Origin: an uncultured Prevotellaceae bacterium | GTDB taxonomy: Bacteria; Bacteroidota; Bacteroidia; Bacteroidales; Muribaculaceae | NCBI GenBank assembly: GCA_900320055.1 | Contig: ONQS01000004.1 | Coordinates: 23,062 to 87,061 of the forward strand | Direction of reading: 5' to 3' | DNA: 64,000 bases | Part shown: positions 43,985-52,355 of the stretch, piece by piece | How the letters are laid out: the number at the start of each line of letters is the position of its first letter | How positions within the stretch are numbered: the first letter of the stretch is position 1 | Program-made: the position numbers and the translations under genes | The notes under the pieces: generated by a model | Databases searched by the model: none | The model's input: the letters and a program-made list of their open reading frames with translations, nothing else | What the model was told of the DNA's origin: nothing

Positions 43985-44101
43985 CATGTCTGGCAAAAAC
44001 ATCACCAGCGTGTGCATCATCAACGGGAATCTTTTGAAGAGGAATACCGCAAACACCTGCTCAACGCAGGAATAGAATGGAATGACTACCGCCTGACGTG
44101 A
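43985..44101 (+). pseudogene. C-terminal remnant of an IS200-like (REP-associated) Y1 transposase
   Basis: One frame reads ...QKHHQRVHHQRESFEEEYR, then KHLLNAGIEWNDYRLT and stop at 44101. The pattern HHQ(R/K)xSFEEEYxxxLxxxGIEWxxxY is the C-terminal tail of IS200/IS605-type single-domain transposases in Bacteroidetes. The HUH catalytic part is absent; upstream sequence is the REP-like copy A. Matching is from memory of the family tail, hence moderate confidence. Confidence 0.55.
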
Positions 44102-44113
44102 GTGGCCCTCTAC

Positions 44114-44206
44114 GAGGCCCGTTGATTGATGTCGCCACTTTCCCCACGCCACACGAGGCCTACGGCCTGTGCGCCGTGAGGTTACCTCAATTCAAGGCCG
44201 CTGGCC
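44114..44206 (+). repeat. REP-like element, copy B
   Basis: Direct repeat of 43891-43981. The central palindrome is CACGAGGCC-TAC-GGCCTGTG, differing in sequence from copy A but retaining symmetry. It lies just after the transposase remnant, so the two copies flank it. Confidence 0.6.
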
Positions 44207-44271
44207 TTGCTGTGGCCTTCGACCACACCGCCCCACCTTTTATCGGGTGAGCCGAGGTATCAATAAAATAT

Positions 44272-44315
44272 CGAGTTATGGCAAGTTATAAGTTTCTATA
44301 AGTGTCCACAACTCG
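44272..44315 (+). terminator. Stem-loop with T-rich tail
   Basis: CGAGTTATGG (44272-44281) pairs with CCACAACTCG (44306-44315) with one G-T wobble, with an additional inner stem; TTATTTTTGATTTTTT follows on the + strand. It lies near the 3' end of the minus-strand oxidase gene and about 600 bases after the flavin reductase gene. Confidence 0.5.
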
Positions 44316-44381
44316 TTATTTTTGATTTTTTGCACGCAGCGTGATCAATGAATTGCGGCGGAGGATGGTGGTTTTTGGGGT

Positions 44382-47300
44382 TTACTTGGGGCGGGTGACT
44401 TCGTTGACCAAATAGACGATGCTCTGGTAGGGGATGCCGCCGTTGGTTTCCAGGCCCACCTCGCAGGTGCGGCTGTTGCTGTAGCCCATCTCGATGCGGT
44501 TGTCCTCTAATTGTTTACGCAGTTTGCGCAGTGCCCAGCGGTTGACCTCGGGATGCGTCCAACCTCTATCGCCCGCAAATCCGCAGCAGCCCACGCCCTC
44601 GGGCAGGAACACGTGGTTGCTGCACAGACGGGCCAAGCCGGTCATCTTGTCCACAAGGCCCATCTCACGGGTCGAGCAGGTGAAGTGCAGGGCAATGCGG
44701 CGGTCGATGGGCGTAAATTCCAGCCGTTCCCGCATGTATTCCCAAATAAACTCTACGGGTTCGTACAGGCGCATGCGTGTGATGCACTTGCGCATGCGGT
44801 GCAGGCACGGGCTCTGGTCGCACACGATTGGGTATTTGCCTTGTTCGCTGGCCTGCCACAGGGCCTCGTCGAGTTCGGCTGTCTTGCGGTCGGCGATGTC
44901 GAGCATGCCCTTGGATTCCCAGATGGTACCGCAGCACATCTTCTCCAGCCCCTCGGGGAAGATAACCTCGTAGCCCGCCTTGCGGCACAGTTGCACCATT
45001 TCGTCGACAAGCGAGTTTTTGACGGGAGCGCCTTTGGCCAGTCCCATCGTCTGGTTGATGCACGAGGGGAAATAGACGACCTTATCGGCCTGTTCCCTGC
45101 CGGCCACGCTATGGCGAGGCCTTACTTGGCCGGGATGGGGTTGACGGGTCTTGCCGGGCATGGCGGGTGTCCACAGGGGCAGGCCGGCCTTGTGCATGGC
45201 GCCGGCAATGCCCTTCATCGCCGATGTGCCCAGCACGTTGTGGCCCAGGCGTGCGACATCCAGCGTGAAACGCAGTCCGCTCTTGGCGCCTGCAAAGTGG
45301 CGCGCTACCCAATCGCCCGTTTTGTAGCCCATGCTACCCTGTGGCAGTGCCTCGCTGCGCACCAGGTGGGTCAGGTCGGCCACATTGATTTTCATCGGGC
45401 ACGACGTGGCGCACAAGCCGTCGCCGGCACAGGTCTGGTCGCCCTGGTAATGGTATTGCTTGACGAGGGCTGCCAGTCGGTCGGGGTCGCTGCCTGTCTC
45501 GCGCAGGTGGGAGATCTCGCGCAGGATGACGATGCGCTGGCGTGACGATAGCGTCAGTCCGCAACTCAGGCAGTTCACCTCGCAGAAGCCGCACTCGATA
45601 CACTTGTTGGCCTTGAGCACTCCCTCCACGGTCTTGGCCATGCTGGGCGAGTCCTTGGGCGCTTCCAGTCCCCGCATTTTGAGTTCGGGCAGGGGCTTGA
45701 AGTGCTTGATGAAGCACTCCGGGTCGTCGTTGAAGATCACGCCGGGATTGAGCAGGTAATCGGGGTCGAATATCTCCTTTAACTCACGCATGGCGGCAAA
45801 GGCCTCCTCGCCCCACTCATACTTGACAAACGGCGCCATGTTGCGGCCCGTGCCGTGCTCGGCCTTGAGCGAACCGTCATACTCCTCGACCACCAGCCGC
45901 GCCACGTCGCGCATCATGGCGGCATAGCGCTGCACCTCGCTCTCGTCGCTGAAGAGTTGGTTGATGATGAAGTGGTAATTGCCCTCAAAGGCGTGGCCAT
46001 AGATGCAGGCGTCCCGATAGCCGTGGTCGGCAATGAGCCGTTGCAACTTGACGGTGGCTTCGGGCAGGTCCTCGACGGCAAAGGCCACATCCTCGATCAG
46101 GCACGACGTGCCCACGGGACGCGCGCCGCCCACGCTGGGGAAGATGCCCGAGCGGATGGCCCAGTACTTGCCATACACGGCCGGGTCGGTGGTGAATGCC
46201 ACGGGAATATAGGTCTTGAACTGCGACAGGCACTGGGTGATGGCGTCGATGCGGCGTTGCAGGTCGTCGGGCGTGACGGCCTTGGTCTCGGTGAGGATGG
46301 CGGTGAGGTTGTGGTAATCGCCTGGCTCTACGCCCTCGACCTTGCCGGCATCCACGTCGCGCTTGTATTGCAGAAAGACGGGGTCATCGACCGAGGCCAG
46401 CGACAGGTAGTCGAGCATCTCGGCGCTCTTGACCATCAGGTTCTCCTCGCTCATGGCGATGTCCTCGTCGCTCGATTTCAACTGCTTGAGGGCCACCACG
46501 GCCTCGCAACTCTCGCGCATGGTGAAGAAGTAAAGCATGGCCGAGGCTTTGCACGGATAGTCGTGCAGGGTGCGCATCGTCACCTGGCTGATGAAAGCCA
46601 ATGTGCCCTCGCTGCCCACCACGCTGTGGGCGATGATGTCCATCGGGTCGTCATAGGCGACAAGCGGCCGCAGGTTCAGGCCCGTCACGTTCTTGATGCT
46701 GTACTTCTTGCGGATGCGGTCGGCCAGGGTCGTGTTGGCGCGGACGCGGTCGCGCAGGGCTTCAATCTTGGCGATGAACTCGGGGTGACTCTGCCTGAAG
46801 GCCTCACGGCTGGCGGCATCGCCTGTGTCGAGCACGGTGCCGTCGGGCAGCACCAGGCGGGCCGAGATGAGCATGCGGTCGCTGTTGGCGTGGGTGCCGC
46901 AGTTCATGCCCGAGGCGTTGTTGGCGACGATGCCGCCCACCATCGCCGAGCCGATGCTGGCGGGGTCAGGCGGGAACACGCGCCCCAAGGGCTTGAGGAT
47001 CTGGTTCACCCTAGCGCCCACGATGCCCGGCTGCAGGGTGATGCTTCCGCCATCGGCAGCCACGCTATAGTCTTCCCAATTGTTGCCTTTGGCTTCAGTG
47101 GGCTGCGTCTCAGCATTGTCCGAACAAGTTCGACACTGCGCTCGACTTGCACCACTGTTCCCAGCCACTATGAGGATGCTGTCGCTCACGCTCTGTCCCG
47201 ACAGCGACGTGCCCGCAGCGCGGAAGGTAAACGGCAACTTGTATTTGTTGGCCACTTTGACGATCTGCGACACCTCGGCCTCATCCTTGGCACGGATGAC

Positions 47301-47429
47301 CACCTGCGGCGTCAAGCGGTAGAAACTTGCGTCGGTGCCCCACGCCAGTGTCCTTAACTCGTCGGTATAAACCCTATCACCGGGCAGCAAGCCCTTTATT
47401 TCATCCAGAAAACCCTTATAACCTTTCAT
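44382..47429 (-). CDS. Fused FAD-linked oxidase and Fe-S/CCG-domain protein (D-lactate or glycolate dehydrogenase type)
   Basis: A 1015-residue fusion: FAD-binding PCMH domain at the N-terminus (FRAAGTSLSGQS near residue 67), FAD oxidase C-terminal domain, then two 4Fe-4S motifs (CIECGFCEVNC near residue 610 and CAGDGLCATSCP near residue 665) and two CCG domains (CCGTIWESKG and CCGFAGDRGW). This is the GlcD+GlcF-like arrangement that oxidises a 2-hydroxyacid and passes electrons to the quinone pool. ATG 47429 is used. Residues about 90-115 (rich in Ser, Cys, Thr) are an extra insert encoded by a copy of the dispersed repeat (47088-47155), located between two FAD-domain strands. Confidence 0.88.
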   Translation of the reverse strand: MKGYKGFLDEIKGLLPGDRVYTDELRTLAWGTDASFYRLTPQVVIRAKDEAEVSQIVKVANKYKLPFTFRAAGTSLSGQSVSDSILIVAGNSGASRAQCRTCSDNAETQPTEAKGNNWEDYSVAADGGSITLQPGIVGARVNQILKPLGRVFPPDPASIGSAMVGGIVANNASGMNCGTHANSDRMLISARLVLPDGTVLDTGDAASREAFRQSHPEFIAKIEALRDRVRANTTLADRIRKKYSIKNVTGLNLRPLVAYDDPMDIIAHSVVGSEGTLAFISQVTMRTLHDYPCKASAMLYFFTMRESCEAVVALKQLKSSDEDIAMSEENLMVKSAEMLDYLSLASVDDPVFLQYKRDVDAGKVEGVEPGDYHNLTAILTETKAVTPDDLQRRIDAITQCLSQFKTYIPVAFTTDPAVYGKYWAIRSGIFPSVGGARPVGTSCLIEDVAFAVEDLPEATVKLQRLIADHGYRDACIYGHAFEGNYHFIINQLFSDESEVQRYAAMMRDVARLVVEEYDGSLKAEHGTGRNMAPFVKYEWGEEAFAAMRELKEIFDPDYLLNPGVIFNDDPECFIKHFKPLPELKMRGLEAPKDSPSMAKTVEGVLKANKCIECGFCEVNCLSCGLTLSSRQRIVILREISHLRETGSDPDRLAALVKQYHYQGDQTCAGDGLCATSCPMKINVADLTHLVRSEALPQGSMGYKTGDWVARHFAGAKSGLRFTLDVARLGHNVLGTSAMKGIAGAMHKAGLPLWTPAMPGKTRQPHPGQVRPRHSVAGREQADKVVYFPSCINQTMGLAKGAPVKNSLVDEMVQLCRKAGYEVIFPEGLEKMCCGTIWESKGMLDIADRKTAELDEALWQASEQGKYPIVCDQSPCLHRMRKCITRMRLYEPVEFIWEYMRERLEFTPIDRRIALHFTCSTREMGLVDKMTGLARLCSNHVFLPEGVGCCGFAGDRGWTHPEVNRWALRKLRKQLEDNRIEMGYSNSRTCEVGLETNGGIPYQSIVYLVNEVTRPK
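47088..47155 (+). repeat. Dispersed repeat copy inside the FAD oxidase reading frame
   Basis: On the + strand the boxes GGCTGCGTCTCAGC, the palindrome CGAACAAGTTCG and CGCTCGACTTGCACCAC appear in the same order as in the tandem units at 15336-15829. It lies in the coding strand's antisense orientation and keeps the oxidase frame open, adding about 26 residues. Confidence 0.65.
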
Positions 47430-47435
47430 AATCGG

Positions 47436-47443
47436 CAAAGATA
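47436..47443 (-). promoter_or_regulatory. -7 element directly before the FAD oxidase ATG
   Basis: On the minus strand 47443-47436 is TATCTTTG, a consensus -7 element only six bases from the ATG at 47429. Transcription would begin at or next to the start codon. No -33 TTG is seen in the upstream heptad array. Confidence 0.4.
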
Positions 47444-47450
47444 GTAAAAA

Positions 47451-47492
47451 TAGTTGTTAGTTGTTAGTTTTTAGTGCTTAGTTCTTAGTTGG
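47451..47492. repeat. TAGTTGT heptad array 1
   Basis: Six consecutive heptads: TAGTTGT, TAGTTGT, TAGTTTT, TAGTGCT, TAGTTCT, TAGTTGG. Similar arrays are at 53801, 56567 and 62256. Confidence 0.75.
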
Positions 47493-47551
47493 CATCCGCA
47501 CACCTCGCCCAAAAAGGAAAACAAAAGTAGTACAACAAGTGTTATCAAGGG

Positions 47552-47633
47552 GAAGACAAGAAAGAAAAGAAGGACAAGATATTGATTATCAATCAAATAA
47601 TAATTCATTGTGTTTCTTGTCCTTCTTGTCTTC
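47552..47633. repeat. Hairpin element, copy 1
   Basis: An 82-base element whose ends are complementary: GAAGACAAGAA…GGACAAGA at the left (with a short extra A/G-rich insert) and TCTTGTCCTTC…TTGTCTTC at the right. The middle contains TTGATTATCAA. It recurs at 47731-47810 with nearly identical sequence. Confidence 0.8.
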
Positions 47634-47730
47634 AAATCCAAAGGCATAGCGACTTAGCGTGAGGCAAGAGAGCGGATGCCTCCCTAAACTCAAGACTCTA
47701 AGCCTCTTGCGCAGCGAGCCTTAGTGATGG

Positions 47731-47810
47731 GAAGACAAGAAAGAAAGAAGGACAAGATATTGATTATCAATAAATAATAATTCATTGTGTTTCTTGTCCT
47801 TCTTGTCTTC
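47731..47810. repeat. Hairpin element, copy 2
   Basis: An 80-base near-identical copy of 47552-47633, followed by the same AAATCCAAAG. The spacer between copies (about 100 bases) and the flanks of this 430-base gap hold no gene I can see. It may be a MITE-like element or a duplicated terminator behind the BspA-like gene. Confidence 0.8.
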
Positions 47811-47868
47811 AAATCCAAAGACTTAGCGTGGCGCCCACGAGCGCGGAAGCCCGCTAACCACTAACAAC

Positions 47869-50800
47869 TTACCACGCTCCGCTGAGCAGATAGTCGATGA
47901 GGGTGGTCACGTCGCTGATGTTGACGCTGCCGTCCTGGTTGCAGTCGGCTGCGCTGGCGTTGGTACCCGCGTTGCTGCTCAGCAGATAGTCGATCAAGGC
48001 CGTCACGTCACTGATGTTGACGCTGCCGTTGCCGTCCACGTCGCCACGAGTGACAGCGGGCTTGCTGATAACGACCTCCTGATTCTTGACTATGGTGCCG
48101 TTATATGTCACGGTACCGTTGCTATTGAAGTAGGCTCCAGCGGGCGAGGTGATGGCGAGTCCGTCGTTCATGGTGGTCACAAGTTGGTAGTAACTACCGT
48201 TGGTAACTCCCATCGCCGACAGTTTAGTATTGGCTCCGCTGATGACCATTCGGGACGAAGTCGAATAGCCATAGATGCCATAGATATATCCCACACAGTA
48301 CATTTGTACTCCACCGTTGATGGTCAAGGTTTTACCGGTATTTACCATGCAGCCCGAGGTTACCGCGCTTCCGGCATTGAGTGTTCCCGTGCCAGTGATT
48401 GTGGTATTCTGCATGATTTGAAGTGCTATGTGGTTGCCTACAGTAGTCTTGAGCCTGTTGGTGCCGATAACCTTGATGGTCAATCCAGCGATATAGTTAT
48501 TGACCGGGACGTTAGTGGTGCTGGAAATCGTCGCATTGTTGAGCGTCAACGTTTTGGTCGTCGGGTTATAGGACACTGCTGTGCCGCTCACGCCGCTGAT
48601 TACCTTCAGGTTGCTGCAGTTCTCGCTGGTCACCTGGGTGCCATTGATATACAGGTCATAAGTCGTGATGTTGCTTTCAATATAGACGTTACTGAAACTG
48701 CTGCTCGTCTGGACGTAGGCCTCTCCGCTATAGACCGTGGCCGAGGAGTTCACGCGGTTGAACTTTTGGCCGTCAAAGGTGTAGTAATACGGGCCGCTGC
48801 TCGAGTAGGTGAGCGTCTGGATGACGTCTGTGGCACCCTTCAGTAAATTGGTTGACGGTGAGATATAAGAATAACTCGACACGGCATCGTTGGGGCGGAA
48901 GCGGTAAACCATGCCGACGGTTCCCTTCATGAGCATGCCTTCGCCGCCCTTGATACCCTTGCTGTTAGTCAACTGGGTCTTGTTCAGCGCGCTATTGCCC
49001 GAGTTGATGGAGGACGCGTAATAGAACTCGCCGCTGGCGGGCAGCAGGATGTTGTCGCTCACGGGCACCGAGATGGCCGACCACTCGGTGGTGGGCTTGA
49101 CGTAGGGCAATAATCGACGGTTGGATGCTGAGTTGGCCAGCCACCCACTGGTCTGGTTGGCGATATTGTAGAACCTGTTGAGGGGCACATACAGGATGGT
49201 CTGTTGTGAAGATGTGAACAGATTGGGGTACACGGCTGTCAAGCCAGTGCGGTTCAGGAACACCGAGGGCAAATTGGTGCAGCCATAGAACGCATTCCTG
49301 CCGATTTCGTTCACGGACTCGGGCACATTGACCTCGATATTCAAGCCCGAGCAGTTCTGGAAGGCGTAGGCACCGATGCGGGTGATGGTGCTGGAACTTG
49401 AGAAACTGACTTGCCTAAAGACAGTATTGGGATTGGCCCAGCAACTGTCGCCGATCTCGACCATCGTGTAAGAGGTTCCGGTGAGGTGGTCGGTCTTGGT
49501 ATTGACCGCGTTAATGTAGGCACTGCCAGTGCCCCAGTTATAGACATACTTGGCTGTCTTGGTCGTGGGGTTAACCACCGTCATGCGGTACATCGTGGTC
49601 ATGAAGTCGTTGCCCGTCGTGAAGTCAAATGCGCCAGCGCTGACGTCGCTATTCTCGTTCCAGGCGGCCTTGATGCCCGGGTCGTTGCGGTACTGCTGCA
49701 CCTGTCCCACGGGCACATACAACTTGTGGCCGCTCCAGTCATAGCAGTTGTCGGCGTTATAGTCGGTGCGACGCTGCCAGTTGTTCTTGCTCGTCGTCTT
49801 GAACGCGCCGTAGGGGCAGTTCAGGAAGATGGCATCCAGGTGGCGGGCATATTTGAACGCATCGGGGTCAATATAGGTGACAGAACTGGGGATGACCACC
49901 ACGTTCTCGCAATTGGTCTCATAGAGGTATTGTCCGTCGATGATAAGCGCCTTGTCACTGAAAAACGCCTGCGTACCAATTTTTTTCACGCCGTAGGGGA
50001 TAACAATGTAGCGCGTGTTGACCCATGCAAGGCCTTGGTTGGGAATCTCGGTGATGTTGGGCGAGAGGCGCAACGTGTCAAGTTGGGTGTCACCAGCGAT
50101 GAAGCGTTTGCCGATTGAGGTGACACTGGGCGGCATGAGCACCTGACGTACCGCACTGTAGCGGAAAGCGTCATTGCCAATGCGCTCCAGGCGGTCGCCC
50201 AGCGTGATGGTCGGGGTCCAGCAGTTGAACAGTGATGAGTCACCGAACTCTACAGGATTGGGGATGTTGAAGCCCTGAGTGCAGCCCGTTAGGCCCGCAA
50301 ATGCCAGGGCACCGATCTTAGTGATGCGTTCACCGCCTTGTACCTTGGTGATACCCGTCATATCACGGAATGCCTCGCGATCGATTTCGGTGATGGCAAA
50401 TGACGTATTGCTATTATAATTATTGTTATACCAATAGTTGGGGATGTTGAGGTATCCCGTTCTGTTGGTCATATCACCCCTAACGATTTTGCATTGGCCA
50501 GGGTAGGTGACATTTGGTACCAGTGGATCGGTATAACTGTTGTAGTTCATCACTGTGATATAGATATTGGTAGCCGTTCCATCACTCTCATATATTTGAG
50601 TATCGTAGGCCTTCTCGTCAACAGTGGTGAATGTGGTGGACCAGGGTGAAGTGGTGCGGTACTTGTTGGTACATGCGCTGGGTACGCTCAGCCGGATGGA
50701 CGTCCCGCCCGAAGTATTGGTCACGCCGTTGAACGTGGAACTGCCAGTGAGTGAAGAGGGTATGTCTGTCTTGTTGAAAATCAGACGATTGACCTTCATG

Positions 50801-52197
50801 TAGGCAAATGTTGTGGAGGCGAATGACGTTACCGAATTGGGAATGAGAAGGGTATTGCATTTGGCACGATAGAACGCATAGGAGCCGATGGATGTCACAC
50901 CTGAAGGAATTGTGATAGGGTACTCCACACCTGCAAATGCATAAGGATTGATATACTTTATATAAAGGTATTGATTACTATAAAGTGAAACAGGAGCATT
51001 AGGATGCTGATAGAGCGTTTGGAAGGTTGTGCCCTTGCTATATAATGCTAAATTACCTATTATGCCGAGCGCACTAAAATATTGGTTTGACGGCGAGACA
51101 GAAAACGTTTTCAAGTTGCTGCACATGGCAAAAGCACCATATCCATAACTGGTCAAGGATGAGGGAATGTATTGACTGGTTACGGCAGTGTTGGCAAAAC
51201 ATAGATTTCCCAACTTCTGCGTACCATAACTCTCGTTGCCCTTGAGGTAGAGGTTGACCGTAGCCAGGTTGGTGCAGTTGTAGAAGGCAGACTCCTCAAT
51301 CTCAGCAGCCGAGATATTGACCTCGGTCAGCCCCGTACAGCCCTCGAAGGCACGCGCCCCCACCTTATTCAGCCTGAAGTAAGAGCCCGAGTCACTGCGA
51401 CCGATTGTCTTCAGGGCGGTCCTGCCATCGGCGGCATAAGATGCAATCTCTGTCCAACTGCAATTCAAACTTGACCCATTACCATAAGTGGCATTGGTGT
51501 AGTCAGTCGTTGAAGAAGTCATGGGCAAGTAGGTGAGGGTTGGGCTGATGCCAACCATAGTGACATTGACGTTGATGGCTTTGATATCATCGTTGGTAAT
51601 CACCCAAGCGACGCCATTGTTGATAAAGTCGTTGGCGGCATAGCCCTCGGCACTGATGCTGCCGTTTTTGTCGGCGTCAACAAATTGGCTGGAGTTGCCA
51701 TAGGCCGTAATGTTGCTTTGCATGGCAACAACGACATCACACTTCTTCATGTTGTAGAACGTTTTATCGCCGTATAATATGGGAGGCGTCGGTGCCGCAA
51801 TCTGGAATTGAAGCATTGAGGTACAGCCCTGGAACGCTTGATTATACATGACACTAACGCTACTGGGGAGCCAGACATACTCCAGGGCAGTACAGCCCAT
51901 GAATGATGCTGAACCGATCTGTTTAACACCCCAACCCACACGAACTTGTTTCAATGTGGTGTTGTTCTTGAACGCGTTGGTCGCGATGTTGGTCACATAG
52001 TAGGTCGTGCCGTTGTAGGTCACACGGCCGGGGATGGTGATGGTCGTTGGATTGCCGGCCGAGGCCGCCAGACCATTACAGTAGGCATCACCAGTGGTCT
52101 CAATGTAATACTTGAGCGAGCCTACCGTGAACTCGGTCACTGCTTGGGCAGTGATGGCCATCAAGGCCAACATGAATGTGAGTAGGATTTTTTTCAT
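47869..52197 (-). CDS. BspA-like leucine-rich repeat surface protein with C-terminal dockerin domain
   Basis: A 1442-residue secreted protein starting at ATG 52197 (signal peptide MKKILLTFMLALMAITAQA); the longer open frame overlaps the CotH gene region and is not used. Most of residues 30-1080 are LRR_5/BspA-type repeats with IG..AF..C..L....(I/V)P.SV patterns, as in surface adhesins. A beta-rich region with YNPTTKTLTLNNATI follows. The last 60 residues form a type I dockerin-like pair of Ca-binding repeats (GDVDGNGSVNISDVTALIDYLL and DCNQDGSVNISDVTTLIDYL parts). Export and attachment mode are inferred; no cohesin is in the window. Confidence 0.88.
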   Translation of the reverse strand: MKKILLTFMLALMAITAQAVTEFTVGSLKYYIETTGDAYCNGLAASAGNPTTITIPGRVTYNGTTYYVTNIATNAFKNNTTLKQVRVGWGVKQIGSASFMGCTALEYVWLPSSVSVMYNQAFQGCTSMLQFQIAAPTPPILYGDKTFYNMKKCDVVVAMQSNITAYGNSSQFVDADKNGSISAEGYAANDFINNGVAWVITNDDIKAINVNVTMVGISPTLTYLPMTSSTTDYTNATYGNGSSLNCSWTEIASYAADGRTALKTIGRSDSGSYFRLNKVGARAFEGCTGLTEVNISAAEIEESAFYNCTNLATVNLYLKGNESYGTQKLGNLCFANTAVTSQYIPSSLTSYGYGAFAMCSNLKTFSVSPSNQYFSALGIIGNLALYSKGTTFQTLYQHPNAPVSLYSNQYLYIKYINPYAFAGVEYPITIPSGVTSIGSYAFYRAKCNTLLIPNSVTSFASTTFAYMKVNRLIFNKTDIPSSLTGSSTFNGVTNTSGGTSIRLSVPSACTNKYRTTSPWSTTFTTVDEKAYDTQIYESDGTATNIYITVMNYNSYTDPLVPNVTYPGQCKIVRGDMTNRTGYLNIPNYWYNNNYNSNTSFAITEIDREAFRDMTGITKVQGGERITKIGALAFAGLTGCTQGFNIPNPVEFGDSSLFNCWTPTITLGDRLERIGNDAFRYSAVRQVLMPPSVTSIGKRFIAGDTQLDTLRLSPNITEIPNQGLAWVNTRYIVIPYGVKKIGTQAFFSDKALIIDGQYLYETNCENVVVIPSSVTYIDPDAFKYARHLDAIFLNCPYGAFKTTSKNNWQRRTDYNADNCYDWSGHKLYVPVGQVQQYRNDPGIKAAWNENSDVSAGAFDFTTGNDFMTTMYRMTVVNPTTKTAKYVYNWGTGSAYINAVNTKTDHLTGTSYTMVEIGDSCWANPNTVFRQVSFSSSSTITRIGAYAFQNCSGLNIEVNVPESVNEIGRNAFYGCTNLPSVFLNRTGLTAVYPNLFTSSQQTILYVPLNRFYNIANQTSGWLANSASNRRLLPYVKPTTEWSAISVPVSDNILLPASGEFYYASSINSGNSALNKTQLTNSKGIKGGEGMLMKGTVGMVYRFRPNDAVSSYSYISPSTNLLKGATDVIQTLTYSSSGPYYYTFDGQKFNRVNSSATVYSGEAYVQTSSSFSNVYIESNITTYDLYINGTQVTSENCSNLKVISGVSGTAVSYNPTTKTLTLNNATISSTTNVPVNNYIAGLTIKVIGTNRLKTTVGNHIALQIMQNTTITGTGTLNAGSAVTSGCMVNTGKTLTINGGVQMYCVGYIYGIYGYSTSSRMVISGANTKLSAMGVTNGSYYQLVTTMNDGLAITSPAGAYFNSNGTVTYNGTIVKNQEVVISKPAVTRGDVDGNGSVNISDVTALIDYLLSSNAGTNASAADCNQDGSVNISDVTTLIDYLLSGAW

Positions 52198-52248
52198 AGT
52201 CGTATAAGTTATAAAGTTAATAAATGGTTTCGGGTAAATTCTCACTTG

Positions 52249-52256
52249 CAAAGTTA
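52249..52256 (-). promoter_or_regulatory. -7 element for the BspA-like gene
   Basis: On the minus strand 52256-52249 is TAACTTTG, matching TAnnTTTG, 52 bases upstream of the ATG. The 21-bp tandem repeats lie immediately upstream. Confidence 0.5.
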
Positions 52257-52276
52257 GTCGTCTTAATGGAGAAAAC

Positions 52277-52318
52277 ACTTGACATTTTTGACCAAAAACT
52301 TGACATTTTCGGTCAAAA
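52277..52318 (-). repeat. Two adjacent 21-bp direct repeats upstream of the BspA-like gene
   Basis: 52277-52297 and 52298-52318 both begin ACTTGACATTTT and end CAAAA; they differ at a few central positions. The centre of the pair also forms an inverted repeat (TTTTGACC with GGTCAAAA). Position about 20-60 bases upstream of the -7 element suggests a regulator site. Confidence 0.5.
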
Positions 52319-52355
52319 TGGGGTAAATCAGTGCTTTTTTTGGGGAAAATGCGGC

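Noticed and set aside
45855-47357. 500-codon open frame on the + strand
   Set aside because: Fully antisense to the FAD oxidase, whose domains and motifs are clear; long antisense frames are a composition effect.
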